Assembly: GCF_018595715.1 (NCBI RefSeq)
Contig: NZ_JAHEOJ010000020.1
Span: 372,001-436,000 of the forward strand
Origin: Glaciecola sp. XM2
GTDB taxonomy: Bacteria; Pseudomonadota; Gammaproteobacteria; Enterobacterales; Alteromonadaceae
Reading direction: 5' to 3'
Length of the DNA: 64,000 nucleotides
In this document: piece after piece, positions 55,704 to 64,000 of the stretch
Layout of the letters: each line of letters starts with the position of its first letter
Numbering within the stretch: position 1 is the first letter of the stretch
Notes under the pieces: generated by a model
Seen by the model: the letters and a program-made list of their open reading frames with translations, nothing else
Database searches by the model: none
Told to the model about the DNA's origin: nothing
Translations under genes and position numbers: made by a program

Positions 55704-58388
55704 ATGGCTGATAACGGGCTTACAAACGAACTCCCAGACTTAGATCCGCAAGAAACGACCGAGTGGCTAGACGCATTAGAAGCCGTTTTAGAGCAAGACG
55801 GCGTAGACCGCGCGCACTTTTTATTAGAGTCAATGATTGAGAAAGCAAGACGTAACGGCGCGCATTTGCCTTACGATGCAACTACTGCATACATCAATAC
55901 TATTCCGGCAGGCCAAGAGCCAACCATGCCAGGCGACCAAACCATTGAAACATCGATTCGCAATGCCATTCGATGGAATGCGATCATGATGGTATTGCGC
56001 GGTTCCAAAAAAGACTTAGAGCTTGGCGGGCATATTTCAAGTTTTGCCTCTTCAGCCATGCTTTACGATGTAGGTTTCAACCATTTCTTCCGTGCCCCGA
56101 CCGACGATAACGGTGGCGACTATTTGTTTGTTCAAGGTCATGCTTCACCGGGTATTTATGCTCGCTCTTTCATTGAAGGACGTTTGAGCGAAGACCAGCT
56201 TGATATGTTTAGACAAGAAGTGGATGGCAAAGGACTATCTTCGTATCCTCACCCTAAACTCATGCCTGACTTCTGGCAATTCCCAACGGTATCTATGGGC
56301 TTAGGTCCTATGCAGGCTATTTACCTAGCACGCTTCTTAAAATACCTCACCAATCGCGGTTTAAAAGACTGCTCTAACCAGCGCGTATGGTGCTTTATGG
56401 GAGATGGCGAAGTAGATGAGCCAGAAAGCTTAGGCGCAATCGGTTTAGCTTCTCGCGAAAACCTCGATAACTTAACCTTCGTGATTAACTGTAATCTGCA
56501 GCGCTTAGATGGCCCTGTGCGTGGTAACGGTAAAATTATCCAAGAATTAGAAGGCGTTTTTAGAGGCGCTGGTTGGGAAGTGATTAAAGTCATCTGGGGT
56601 CGTTATTGGGATTCACTACTTGCCCGTGATACCCATGGCAAACTATTAGATGTGATGAACGAAACCGTTGACGGTGAATATCAAAACTTCAAAGCCAAAG
56701 GCGGTAACTACACCCGTGAAAACTTCTTTGGTAAATATCCTGAGCTTAAAGACATGGTTGCGAATATGTCAGACGAAGACATTTGGCGCCTGAATCGGGG
56801 TGGACATGACCCTGTAAAAGTATATGCAGCGTATAAACGTGCGACTGAAACTCAAGGTAGACCCCAGGTTATTTTGGCCAAAACCGTAAAAGGTTATGGT
56901 TTAGGCTCAGCAGGCGAAGGTAAAAATATTGCGCACAACGTTAAGAAAATGGCCGCAGAATCGATTTTGCAATATCGCGATCGCTTCAACATTCCATTAT
57001 CTGACGCGCAGTGTGAGTCATTAAGCTACTACAAGTTTGAAGAAGACAGCGCAGAGATGAAGTATCTGCGCCAAAAACGCGAAGCGTTAAACGGTTACAT
57101 GCCGGTGCGCAGAGCGAAGTCGACAGAAGAGTTGCCAGCACCGCCGTTAAAAGCGTTTGATGCTGTGACGAAAGGCTCTGGTGATCGTGAAATATCCACC
57201 ACTATGGCATTTGTACGCGTCTTAACGGTCATGCTCAAAGACAAGCAGATGGGTAGTCGCGTGGTACCGATTATTCCAGATGAAGCCCGTACTTTTGGTA
57301 TGGAAGGCTTGTTCCGTCAGGTAGGTATTTATTCCAACTCTGGCCAAAAATACATTCCTCAAGACAAAGACCAAGTCGCTTATTATCGTGAAGATAAAAA
57401 AGGCCAGGTATTGCAAGAAGGTATCAATGAACTTGGTGCGATGTCGTCATTTGTCGCGGCAGGCACGTCATACTCTTTGAACGACCTACCAATGCTTCCT
57501 GTGTATATTTATTACTCCATGTTTGGTTTCCAACGTGTAGGTGATATGGCATGGGCTGCCGGTGACTCGCAGTGTCGCGGGTTTTTGGTTGGCGGTACGG
57601 CAGGACGCACCACACTAAATGGTGAAGGTTTGCAGCACCAAGATGGGCACAGCCATATTCAAGCCGGTCTTATTCCTAATTGCGTGAGCTACGACCCTAC
57701 CTATGGCTACGAAGTTGCGGTCATCGTGCAAGACGGTATTCGCCGTATGCTCGAAGACCAAGAAAACGTATTTTTCTACCTCACTGTGATGAATGAAAAC
57801 TACGTACAACCTGAAATGCCGAAAGGTTGCGAAGAGGGGATCTTAAAAGGCATGTATTTGCTTGATAAGGTCGGTACGGCTAAATCTAAGAAGAAGGTGA
57901 AGCTGTTAGGTTGTGGCACCATATTGGTTCAAGTGAGAGAGGCGGCAGCCTTATTACATGATAAATATGGCGTAGCGGCTGAAGTATATAGTGTGACTTC
58001 GTTTAACGAACTTGGACGAAATGCGATGGATTGTGACCGAACCAATCTGCGTAACCCTAAAGCGAAAGCTTTGGTGCCATACATTACCGAAGTATTAAAT
58101 GAAGGTTTTGATGGGCCCACTATTGCGGCAACCGACTACATTAAAGCATACGCCGAGCAGGTACGTGGGCATGTTCCTGGTGCATATCGTGTGCTTGGCA
58201 CAGACGGATTTGGCCGCTCTGATTCAAGAGCAAACTTACGACGTCATTTTGAAGTAGATGCAAACAATATTGCTTATGCGGCATTGTATGAACTATTCAA
58301 GCAAGGTGATTTCTCTGAAAAAGACTTACTAGCAGCACATAAGGATTTAGAGATTGACCCTGACAAAATTAACCCACTTTACGCGTAA
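55704..58388 (+). CDS. aceE: Pyruvate dehydrogenase E1 component AceE
   Basis: An 894-residue homodimeric E1 decarboxylase using thiamine diphosphate. The ThDP motif begins with CFMGDGEVDEPES and ends in NCNLQRLDGPVRGNGK. Other blocks: ASPGIYARSFIEGRL, GHDPVKVYAAYKRA, the phosphorylation-like loop NGEGLQHQDGHSH, and the C-terminal GTDGFGRSDSRANLRRHFEVD. Length as E. coli (887). It starts 130 bases after pdhR and is followed by aceF after 11 bases with AAGGAG. Confidence 0.98.
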   Translation: MADNGLTNELPDLDPQETTEWLDALEAVLEQDGVDRAHFLLESMIEKARRNGAHLPYDATTAYINTIPAGQEPTMPGDQTIETSIRNAIRWNAIMMVLRGSKKDLELGGHISSFASSAMLYDVGFNHFFRAPTDDNGGDYLFVQGHASPGIYARSFIEGRLSEDQLDMFRQEVDGKGLSSYPHPKLMPDFWQFPTVSMGLGPMQAIYLARFLKYLTNRGLKDCSNQRVWCFMGDGEVDEPESLGAIGLASRENLDNLTFVINCNLQRLDGPVRGNGKIIQELEGVFRGAGWEVIKVIWGRYWDSLLARDTHGKLLDVMNETVDGEYQNFKAKGGNYTRENFFGKYPELKDMVANMSDEDIWRLNRGGHDPVKVYAAYKRATETQGRPQVILAKTVKGYGLGSAGEGKNIAHNVKKMAAESILQYRDRFNIPLSDAQCESLSYYKFEEDSAEMKYLRQKREALNGYMPVRRAKSTEELPAPPLKAFDAVTKGSGDREISTTMAFVRVLTVMLKDKQMGSRVVPIIPDEARTFGMEGLFRQVGIYSNSGQKYIPQDKDQVAYYREDKKGQVLQEGINELGAMSSFVAAGTSYSLNDLPMLPVYIYYSMFGFQRVGDMAWAAGDSQCRGFLVGGTAGRTTLNGEGLQHQDGHSHIQAGLIPNCVSYDPTYGYEVAVIVQDGIRRMLEDQENVFFYLTVMNENYVQPEMPKGCEEGILKGMYLLDKVGTAKSKKKVKLLGCGTILVQVREAAALLHDKYGVAAEVYSVTSFNELGRNAMDCDRTNLRNPKAKALVPYITEVLNEGFDGPTIAATDYIKAYAEQVRGHVPGAYRVLGTDGFGRSDSRANLRRHFEVDANNIAYAALYELFKQGDFSEKDLLAAHKDLEIDPDKINPLYA

Positions 58389-58399
58389 GGAGACTTTTC

Positions 58400-60373
58400 A
58401 TGGCAAATTTAGTTGATGTAGTTGTACCCGACGTAGGTGAAGATGACGTTGAAATTATTGAGATCTGTGTTGAAGTTGGCCAGACAGTGCAGGCTGAAGA
58501 CGCTTTTGTTACGGTAGAAAGCGATAAAGCCAGCATGGATATTCCTGTTCCATTTGACGGTGTCATCAAAGAGATTTCCGTCAAAGTGGGTGACAAAATT
58601 AAGCAAGGTGATGTGCTTGGTAAGGCTGAAGAAGCTGGCGGTGAGAGCACAGAAGCTCCCGCGCCGAGCGCTCCACCAGCGCAAGCTGAGCCTCAAGTAC
58701 CCAGTGCTTCACCTGAGCCTTCGGCATCAAGCGCCGGCGGTAGTGAAGTTATTGAAGTTGTGGTGCCCGATATTGGTGATGCAACCGATGTTGAAATCAT
58801 TGAAATGTTGGTCAGTGAGGGAGATGAAGTTGCCGAAGAAGATGGCCTGATTACCCTAGAAACCGATAAAGCCACTATGGATGTGCCTGCACCAAAGGCG
58901 GGTAAAGTCGTGTCTTTGAAAGTGAAAACCGGCGATAAAGTATCTGAGGGTAGTTTGATTTTAACGCTATCTACCGGTGCTTCAGGTAGTGCGCCAGAGG
59001 CCGCTCCTGCGCACCAGCCAAGTCAAGCAACAGAGTCAGCAGCACCAGCAAAAGCAGCGGGCACTAGCACTATCGAGGTGACCGTGCCAGATATCGGCGG
59101 TGATACCGACGTAGATGTGATTGAAGTACTGGTGGCCGAGGGCGATTCGGTACAAGCTGAAGATGGATTGATTACCTTAGAAACTGATAAAGCAACGATG
59201 GATGTGCCAGCACCACAAGCGGGCGTGGTAAAATCGCTGAAGATAAAAGTAGGAGACAAAGTCTCTGAAGGTTCGCTTGTACTCATGTTAGAAGTTGAAG
59301 GTGATGGGGATAATGTTGAGGCCGCGTCTGCGCCAAGCGCGCCTGCACCGGCACAAGCGGCTCCTGAGCCAGCAAAACCTGCGCCGGCTGCCAAAGCGCC
59401 ACCAGTGCCACATCACCCATCTGCGGGTGAAAAAGCGAAAACTGGTGTTGTGCACGCATCTCCTTCTGTACGTCGATTAGCCCGTGAGTTTGGTGTCGAT
59501 CTTACCTTGGTCCAAGGCTCAGGTCGTAAAAACCGGATTGTTAAAGAAGATGTGCAATCGTATGTTAAGTATGAGCTTTCACGTCCTAAGATAGCCCCGG
59601 GTGCTGCGGCTACTCAAGGTGCTGGTGGCTTGCAGGTGATTGCACAACCTAAAGTTGATTTTAGCAAGTTTGGCGAAATTGAAGTCAAGCCTCTAACTCG
59701 TATTCAGAAGCTTTCGGGTCCAAATCTGCACCGCAATTGGGTAACCATCCCTCACGTGACCCAATTTGAAGAGGCGGATATTACCGATTTAGAAGACTTT
59801 AGAAAGCAACAAAACGCTATTGCTGAAAAGCGTAAGCTTGGGGTCAAAATAACGCCTCTCGTATTTATGATGAAAGCCGTTGCCGATGCCTTAAAGCAAT
59901 ACCCAACGTTCAATACCTCGTTGTCTGAAGACGGTGAGTCTTTGATACACAAAAAGTATTATCATATTGGTATCGCGGTAGACACGCCAGGAGGGCTTGT
60001 AGTGCCGGTTGTGCGTGATGTCGATAAGAAAGGCGTGATGGAAATATCTAAAGAGCTGATGGAAATCAGTGTGAAAGCACGTGATGGTAAGTTGAAATCA
60101 GCCGATATGCAGGGCAGTTGCTTCACTATTTCAAGTTTGGGCGGCATTGGTGGTACAGCGTTCACACCTATTGTCAATGCACCTGATGTTGCGATTTTGG
60201 GTGTATCTAAGAGTGAGATCAAACCAAAGTGGGATGGTAAAGCGTTCCAGCCTCGCTTAATGTTGCCATTATCGTTGTCTTATGACCATCGAGTGATTGA
60301 TGGCGCATTGGCAGCACGGTTTGCCGTTCACCTTGGTGAGTGCTTAGCTGATATTCGTCGTATCTTGCTATAA
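58400..60373 (+). CDS. aceF: Dihydrolipoyl acetyltransferase E2 component AceF, three lipoyl domains
   Basis: A 657-residue E2 core. Three N-terminal lipoyl domains, each with a lipoylation Lys: VESDKASMD (~residue 40), LETDKATMD (~160) and LETDKATMD (~265), joined by Ala/Pro/Ser-rich swinging linkers. A peripheral-subunit-binding domain follows (ASPSVRRLAREFGVDL ... GRKNRIVKEDV), then the acetyltransferase with catalytic His in LSYDHRVIDGALAARF. The first lipoyl domain differs from the other two (DVGEDDVEIIEI versus DIGDATDVEIIEM), as in E. coli. Confidence 0.98.
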   Translation: MANLVDVVVPDVGEDDVEIIEICVEVGQTVQAEDAFVTVESDKASMDIPVPFDGVIKEISVKVGDKIKQGDVLGKAEEAGGESTEAPAPSAPPAQAEPQVPSASPEPSASSAGGSEVIEVVVPDIGDATDVEIIEMLVSEGDEVAEEDGLITLETDKATMDVPAPKAGKVVSLKVKTGDKVSEGSLILTLSTGASGSAPEAAPAHQPSQATESAAPAKAAGTSTIEVTVPDIGGDTDVDVIEVLVAEGDSVQAEDGLITLETDKATMDVPAPQAGVVKSLKIKVGDKVSEGSLVLMLEVEGDGDNVEAASAPSAPAPAQAAPEPAKPAPAAKAPPVPHHPSAGEKAKTGVVHASPSVRRLAREFGVDLTLVQGSGRKNRIVKEDVQSYVKYELSRPKIAPGAAATQGAGGLQVIAQPKVDFSKFGEIEVKPLTRIQKLSGPNLHRNWVTIPHVTQFEEADITDLEDFRKQQNAIAEKRKLGVKITPLVFMMKAVADALKQYPTFNTSLSEDGESLIHKKYYHIGIAVDTPGGLVVPVVRDVDKKGVMEISKELMEISVKARDGKLKSADMQGSCFTISSLGGIGGTAFTPIVNAPDVAILGVSKSEIKPKWDGKAFQPRLMLPLSLSYDHRVIDGALAARFAVHLGECLADIRRILL

Positions 60374-60374
60374 A

Positions 60375-60425
60375 TTACGAAAATAGAGCCGTTTTTCGTA
60401 AGAGCTTATAAAGAATACGAAAATA
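60375..60425. promoter_or_regulatory. TACGAAAA repeats between aceF and lpdA
   Basis: TTACGAAAA (60375-60383) pairs with TTTTCGTAA (60393-60401) as an inverted repeat, and TACGAAAATA recurs at 60376 and 60416 exactly 40 bases apart. It could be an aceF 3' hairpin or operator half-sites for independent lpdA control. Confidence 0.4.
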
Positions 60426-60537
60426 ATGAAATTTAAGTGAGAATTCTTGTATTTAGGGTTCAAACTTAGGACCGCTTTGCCGTACAATTACGGACAATAA
60501 ACACGCGGTTAACTTAACACAGTAATTTGAGGTCATA

Positions 60538-61959
60538 ATGAGCGAAATAAAAACGCAGTTAGTGGTACTTGGTGCAGGTCCTGGCGGATATTCAGCCGCT
60601 TTTAGAGCTGCTGATTTAGGCATCGATGCAGTAATTGTGGATGCTAGAGAAACCCTAGGTGGCGTATGTCTTAATGTAGGTTGTATCCCTTCTAAAGCGC
60701 TTTTGCATGTTGCAAAGGTTATTCAAGAAGCAAAGCACCTGTCTAGCCACGGCGTTACTTTTGGAGAGCCAACCTTTGATCTTGATAAGATTCGCGGTTG
60801 GAAAGATTCCGTAGTGAGTCAATTGACCAAGGGTCTTAGCGGCATGTCAAAAATGCGCAAAGTTAAGCATGTGCAGGGTTATGGTAAATTTACAGGCGCA
60901 AACACCCTAGAAGTAGATGGACCTGATGGTAAGACAACCATTACCTTTGACAATGCGATTATCGCAGCGGGATCTGAGCCGGTGACCCTACCTTTCATTC
61001 CGCATGACGATGAGCGTGTAATGGATTCTACTGGCGCGTTGGAAATGAAAGATATTCCAGAAAAAATGCTAGTACTGGGTGGTGGTATTATCGGCCTTGA
61101 AATGGGTACCGTATACCATGCGCTAGGCTCAAACATCGACGTGGTTGAGTTTTTAGACCAACTAATGCCAGCGGCAGACAAAGACATCGTTAAAGTTTAC
61201 ATGAAAACCATTAAAGACAAGTTTAACGTCATGCTTGAAACTAAGGTTACCGCAATAGACGCAAAAGACGATGGCCTGTATGTAACGTTTGAAGGCAAAA
61301 ATGCCCCAGCTGAGCCCGTGCGCTACGACAGAGTATTAGTTGCGGTTGGACGTAGACCAAATGGTTCTCTTGTTGCGGCCGACAAAGCAGGCGTAAAAGT
61401 CGATGAACGTGGCTTTATTAATGTTGATAAGCAAATGCGCACCAACGTAGCGAACATCTACGCCATCGGTGACTTAGTTGGACAGCCGATGCTTGCGCAT
61501 AAAGCGGTACATGAAGGTCACGTGGCCGCAGAAGTAATTGCTGGCAAGAAGCACTACTTTGATCCGAAAGGTATTCCATCCGTTGCCTATACTGAGCCAG
61601 AGGTTGCTTGGGTTGGCTTAACTGAAAAAGAAGCAAAAGAGCAGGGTGTTAATTACGAAGCGGCTGTTTTCCCATGGGCAGCATCGGGTCGTGCGATTGC
61701 CTCTGCTGCGACTGACGGCATGACCAAGATGATCTTTGATAAAGACACTGGTCGCGTTATCGGTGGTGCGATTATCGGAACTAACGCTGGCGAAATGCTT
61801 GGAGAAATTGGCTTGGCAATTGAGATGGGTGCAGATGCAGAAGATGTTGCACTGACTATCCACGCTCACCCTACTTTGAATGAATCAATCGGTTTAGCCG
61901 CTGAAATTTTTGAAGGTAGCATCACAGATATGCCAAACCCGAAAGCAAAGAAAAAGTAG
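60538..61959 (+). CDS. lpdA: Dihydrolipoamide dehydrogenase LpdA (E3)
   Basis: A 473-residue FAD/NAD flavoprotein shared by pyruvate and 2-oxoglutarate dehydrogenases. FAD loop VLGAGPGGYSAAF, redox disulfide GGVCLNVGCIPSKALLH, NAD loop LGGGIIGLEMG, and the catalytic His-Glu pair in HAHPTLNESIG. Length matches E. coli Lpd (474). The 164-base gap from aceF, longer than others in the operon, leaves room for a separate promoter, as in E. coli. A terminator follows. Confidence 0.98.
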   Translation: MSEIKTQLVVLGAGPGGYSAAFRAADLGIDAVIVDARETLGGVCLNVGCIPSKALLHVAKVIQEAKHLSSHGVTFGEPTFDLDKIRGWKDSVVSQLTKGLSGMSKMRKVKHVQGYGKFTGANTLEVDGPDGKTTITFDNAIIAAGSEPVTLPFIPHDDERVMDSTGALEMKDIPEKMLVLGGGIIGLEMGTVYHALGSNIDVVEFLDQLMPAADKDIVKVYMKTIKDKFNVMLETKVTAIDAKDDGLYVTFEGKNAPAEPVRYDRVLVAVGRRPNGSLVAADKAGVKVDERGFINVDKQMRTNVANIYAIGDLVGQPMLAHKAVHEGHVAAEVIAGKKHYFDPKGIPSVAYTEPEVAWVGLTEKEAKEQGVNYEAAVFPWAASGRAIASAATDGMTKMIFDKDTGRVIGGAIIGTNAGEMLGEIGLAIEMGADAEDVALTIHAHPTLNESIGLAAEIFEGSITDMPNPKAKKK

Positions 61960-61980
61960 TCATACACAATGTAAGCAAGA

Positions 61981-62010
61981 AGGGTGAACATTGACGTTCA
62001 CCTTTTTTTA
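61981..62010 (+). terminator. Terminator after lpdA
   Basis: A GGTGAAC / GTTCACC stem with a 6-base loop is followed by seven T. It overlaps the stop of the convergent small gene at 62008. Confidence 0.88.
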
Positions 62011-62280
62011 TAGTCGGCGCCCACGTAATCCTCTGGCAGCCATCCTCGGGTTAAAGTGCTTATCAAAATAAGCGTCTCTTACCGTTTTGCCATCTTTTAA
62101 CAAAATCAGTCGCAGATATTGATTATTCATTTCTGATACTTTTGAAAACAGGCTCACCCGACCATCTGATTGCAACAGTCGAAATTCTGGTGACAAATAA
62201 GTATTTTCTATCCAACGTTGTTTAATATGCATTTGAGACGGTTCCAGCCGTTTTTGTTTAAAGTAGTTTGTGCTTTGCAT
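62008..62280 (-). CDS. Small basic hypothetical protein
   Basis: A 90-residue protein with no recognised domain. ATG 62280 is chosen because AAGGAGG lies five bases upstream; the longer frame from 62310 lacks one. It is strongly basic with an Arg/Gly-rich tail (NPRMAARGLRGRRL) and one strand-rich central part (FRLLQSDGRVSLF, QYLRLILLKDGKTV). It has no signal peptide or TM helix. Nucleic-acid binding is possible from charge but unproven. It is monocistronic and convergent with lpdA. Confidence 0.7.
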   Translation of the reverse strand: MQSTNYFKQKRLEPSQMHIKQRWIENTYLSPEFRLLQSDGRVSLFSKVSEMNNQYLRLILLKDGKTVRDAYFDKHFNPRMAARGLRGRRL

Positions 62281-62425
62281 GTGCCCTCCTTGGCGTTGTA
62301 TGAGTTGCAAAGCATTACTTTAATTTTATGATTTTTAAGCACAACTGCACCTCGGCACAGAACAATAGGGCATGGCTAATGCTGTACAAAAACGCAGGAT
62401 AGTATTTGTCAGGGCACAGACTATA

Positions 62426-62441
62426 ATAATCGTCCGATTAT
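62426..62441. promoter_or_regulatory. Palindrome upstream of the DUF1289 gene
   Basis: ATAATCG-TC-CGATTAT is a perfect 7-2-7 inverted repeat 15 bases before the ATG at 62457. TATAAT overlaps its left edge and could be a -10 box, so it may be an operator. Confidence 0.3.
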
Positions 62442-62456
62442 GACGCTAGGTTAAGT

Positions 62457-62699
62457 ATGCAGCAGCTCGAGTTTTTTGACATTCCCAGTCCTTGCATCGG
62501 TGTATGCGAGTCGGGTCCTCGTGGCTACTGCATTGGCTGTTTTCGCAGCCGAGAAGAGCGCACCCATTGGCATAGTATTGACGATGCCACCAAGCGTATC
62601 ATTGTGCAAGCCTGCACTCGGCGTAAACGTTCACACATTGCCAGGCAGCGACAGCAACAGCAAAGCGATACGCATTTCAATCAAGGGTCTTTGTTTTAG
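62457..62699 (+). CDS. DUF1289-family small cysteine protein
   Basis: An 80-residue DUF1289 protein. The family Cys pattern is SPCIGVCESGPRGYCIGCFR: four cysteines (CxxxC and CxxC) suitable for Zn or Fe-S binding, followed by the REERTHWHSID block. The Gln/Arg-rich tail (RRKRSHIARQRQQQQS) is basic. Function unknown in the family. Its neighbours are not functionally informative. Confidence 0.82.
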   Translation: MQQLEFFDIPSPCIGVCESGPRGYCIGCFRSREERTHWHSIDDATKRIIVQACTRRKRSHIARQRQQQQSDTHFNQGSLF

Positions 62700-62809
62700 G
62701 TCGCCTACCGATTGGGTATCAATCCCGTTTAGTAGGTATCAAAAAGTGAACCCCACACACCCTTAAATTGCAGTAGTATCCTCTCAGTCTAGAAAACAGA
62801 GTAAATGCA

Positions 62810-63628
62810 ATGACTGTAGCTCCTATTGTGAAATTCGCATCCAAATCATTCACCCTGCCAAGCACGTGTGTGCGTCTTCGCAGTTTATTGGATGACCCAA
62901 CCTCTGGCAGTGCAGATATTGCTAAGTTGATGTCACTTGACCCATCACTAAGTGCAAAGGTGCTTAAACTCGCCAATAGTGCCTTGTTCCGTTTTCCGTC
63001 TGAAGTGTCGTCGGTACAAAAGGCGCTAAACGTCATTGGCGGTGAGGCTGCGTACAATATTTCAATGGCAGAAACCGCAAACCTTGCGTTTAAGTCTTTT
63101 GATTCATCCCTTATCAACTTTGACAAGTTCTGGCACAAAGCGGTACTCAATGGATTGATGGGAAAAGCGCTCGCACAACAAATGCAAATGCGCGGCAGCG
63201 AACGCTTTTTTGCCATGGGTATATTGGAAAATCTAAGCGAATTGGTTTGCGCGACCTACCTTCCAGAAAAGTATGCAAACTACGCAGAGCTAAAAACACA
63301 GATGTTTGCGCCGCATGCCGAAACTAAAATCTTTGGTAGCACATTTGCTAAATGCAGCGGCATGATCATGAAAACATGGGCGTTACCAGAAATTTTGTGG
63401 CAGCCATTATTAGAACTCGAAGATACTAATGGTCGTTTGGGTCTAGATGCCAAGGTGCTTTTCGTTGCAAATGTCATGACCACACTTGAGGAGGGGGGCG
63501 ATGTGCTGGAACACCCTCATATTGCAAAGTCTATCCTCGAGGAAATTGACCTAACACGGGAAGATTATGATATTATTTATGAGTTCGCGTCGGCTGAATC
63601 TCTAAAAATAGCAGCATCATTAAAATAA
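62810..63628 (+). CDS. HDOD-domain signalling protein
   Basis: A 272-residue HDOD protein, a variant of the HD phosphohydrolase fold thought to act as a scaffold in signal transduction. Blocks: FTLPSTCVRLRSLLDD at the start, LMSLDPSLSAKVLKLANSA and VQKALNVIGGEAAYNI. It is the sole domain; there is no EAL or receiver domain. HDOD proteins regulate motility, c-di-GMP and stress pathways. Catalytic HD residues are absent, as is normal. Confidence 0.85.
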   Translation: MTVAPIVKFASKSFTLPSTCVRLRSLLDDPTSGSADIAKLMSLDPSLSAKVLKLANSALFRFPSEVSSVQKALNVIGGEAAYNISMAETANLAFKSFDSSLINFDKFWHKAVLNGLMGKALAQQMQMRGSERFFAMGILENLSELVCATYLPEKYANYAELKTQMFAPHAETKIFGSTFAKCSGMIMKTWALPEILWQPLLELEDTNGRLGLDAKVLFVANVMTTLEEGGDVLEHPHIAKSILEEIDLTREDYDIIYEFASAESLKIAASLK

Positions 63629-63685
63629 ATCTGGTTTAGTAAAACGCGCGAACGGATTTTCTTCAAACTAAAAAGTTCGCGCTAA

Positions 63686-64000
63686 ATGAAAAACATGTTG
63701 ATGCTAGCATTGCTCGTCGCTTCAGCCTCGAGTTTTGCAGAAAATAAAATAGATACCCAAGAAAAAGCCTCTGACTTTTTCAAAAATCCTAGTGCCAGTC
63801 GAAATCTGATTAAGTTGCTCAATACCACGGTATCTGATGATTGGTCAGATACAGATGAACAGGGCCCTTCTTTTGATTTAGATGGCGAATTTGGGGCACT
63901 GGTGACCACTGGCAATACGTCGACGCGCATGCTTAAATTGGCGCTTGACTCCAAACAAGAGCTACAAAGCTGGAGCAATCAATACTTCTTGCAAGTCCTC
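63686..64000 (+). CDS. DUF481-family outer-membrane protein, 3' truncated by window edge
   Basis: The frame opens at ATG 63686 and is still open at the right edge (105 codons visible). A signal peptide (MKNMLMLALLVASASSFA) is followed by a variable segment and a DUF481/YdiY-like beginning: FGALVTTGNTSTRMLKLALD, then QELQSWSNQYFL, matching the GNT motif and alternating strands of this salt-induced outer-membrane barrel family. Only the N-terminal part is visible, so the assignment is moderate. Confidence 0.75.
   Translation, partial: MKNMLMLALLVASASSFAENKIDTQEKASDFFKNPSASRNLIKLLNTTVSDDWSDTDEQGPSFDLDGEFGALVTTGNTSTRMLKLALDSKQELQSWSNQYFLQVL

Noticed and set aside
59023-59394. 123-codon antisense frame within aceF
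   Set aside because: It is the reverse of the Ala/Pro-rich lipoyl linkers, which produce long antisense frames by composition.
1-64000. CRISPR arrays, tRNA or rRNA genes, insertion sequences, prophage genes and attachment sites
   Set aside because: No repeat-spacer pattern, cloverleaf-like sequence, transposase, integrase or phage structural gene was seen on either strand.

Overview
The window is a chromosomal segment of a gammaproteobacterium, most likely a marine member of the Alteromonadaceae (the Alteromonas/Glaciecola-type group). The grounds are a complete gammaproteobacterial division and cell wall (dcw) cluster running into lpxC and secA, a pdhR-aceE-aceF-lpdA operon, a nadC/ampE and pilA/pilC/pilD/coaE/zapD/yacG neighbourhood, a SapC-family protein, a PrsK/PrsR two-component pair, and a TonB-dependent receptor at the left edge. 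The genus cannot be fixed from sequence alone. No rRNA, tRNA, CRISPR array, insertion sequence or prophage was seen.

Layout. 1-680: 3' end of a TonB-dependent receptor with a strong terminator. 790-3413: arsenic resistance operon arsR-arsC-arsH-acr3 with an operator laid over its promoter, followed by a small DUF2892 membrane protein on the other strand. 4080-8112: a TPR-like secreted protein and a DctP-DctQ-DctM TRAP transporter whose binding protein is a lipoprotein. 8222-12475: a tightly coupled four-gene unit: cupredoxin-like periplasmic protein, HAMP-GGDEF-EAL protein, DUF3034 outer-membrane protein and a lipoprotein truncated globin. 12677-18217: OxyR, a KAS III enzyme and PrsK/PrsR. 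18222-19182: an orphan ParA with a small DNA-binding-like partner. 19352-23582: a peroxiredoxin-glutaredoxin gene broken by an in-frame TGA, a secreted alpha/beta hydrolase, an M19 dipeptidase and SapC.

23705-41800: the dcw cluster in canonical order (mraZ, rsmH, ftsL, ftsI, murE, murF, mraY, murD, ftsW, murG, murC, ddlB, ftsQ, ftsA, ftsZ, then lpxC), almost all genes overlapping or abutting. It has MraZ-type repeats at the promoter, a perfect 20-bp palindrome between ftsA and ftsZ, and a terminator after ftsZ. 42154-47040: an M23 peptidase, secA, a MutT-like Nudix gene and an Asp/Glu-racemase-like protein. 47048-53621 (minus strand): an aspartoacylase-like gene, yacG, zapD, coaE, pilD, pilC, pilA and nadC; pilB is absent. 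53777-61959: ampE, then pdhR and the pyruvate dehydrogenase genes with a near-consensus PdhR operator. 62008-64000: a small hypothetical gene, a DUF1289 protein, an HDOD protein and the start of a DUF481 protein running off the right edge.

How the genes work together. Most of the window is core housekeeping: peptidoglycan precursor synthesis and septation, lipid A commitment, protein export, CoA and NAD synthesis, and pyruvate oxidation. The accessory character is concentrated in the first 23 kb, where arsenic detoxification, a TRAP importer, c-di-GMP signalling coupled to a globin lipoprotein, PrsK/PrsR regulation and peroxide defence lie side by side.
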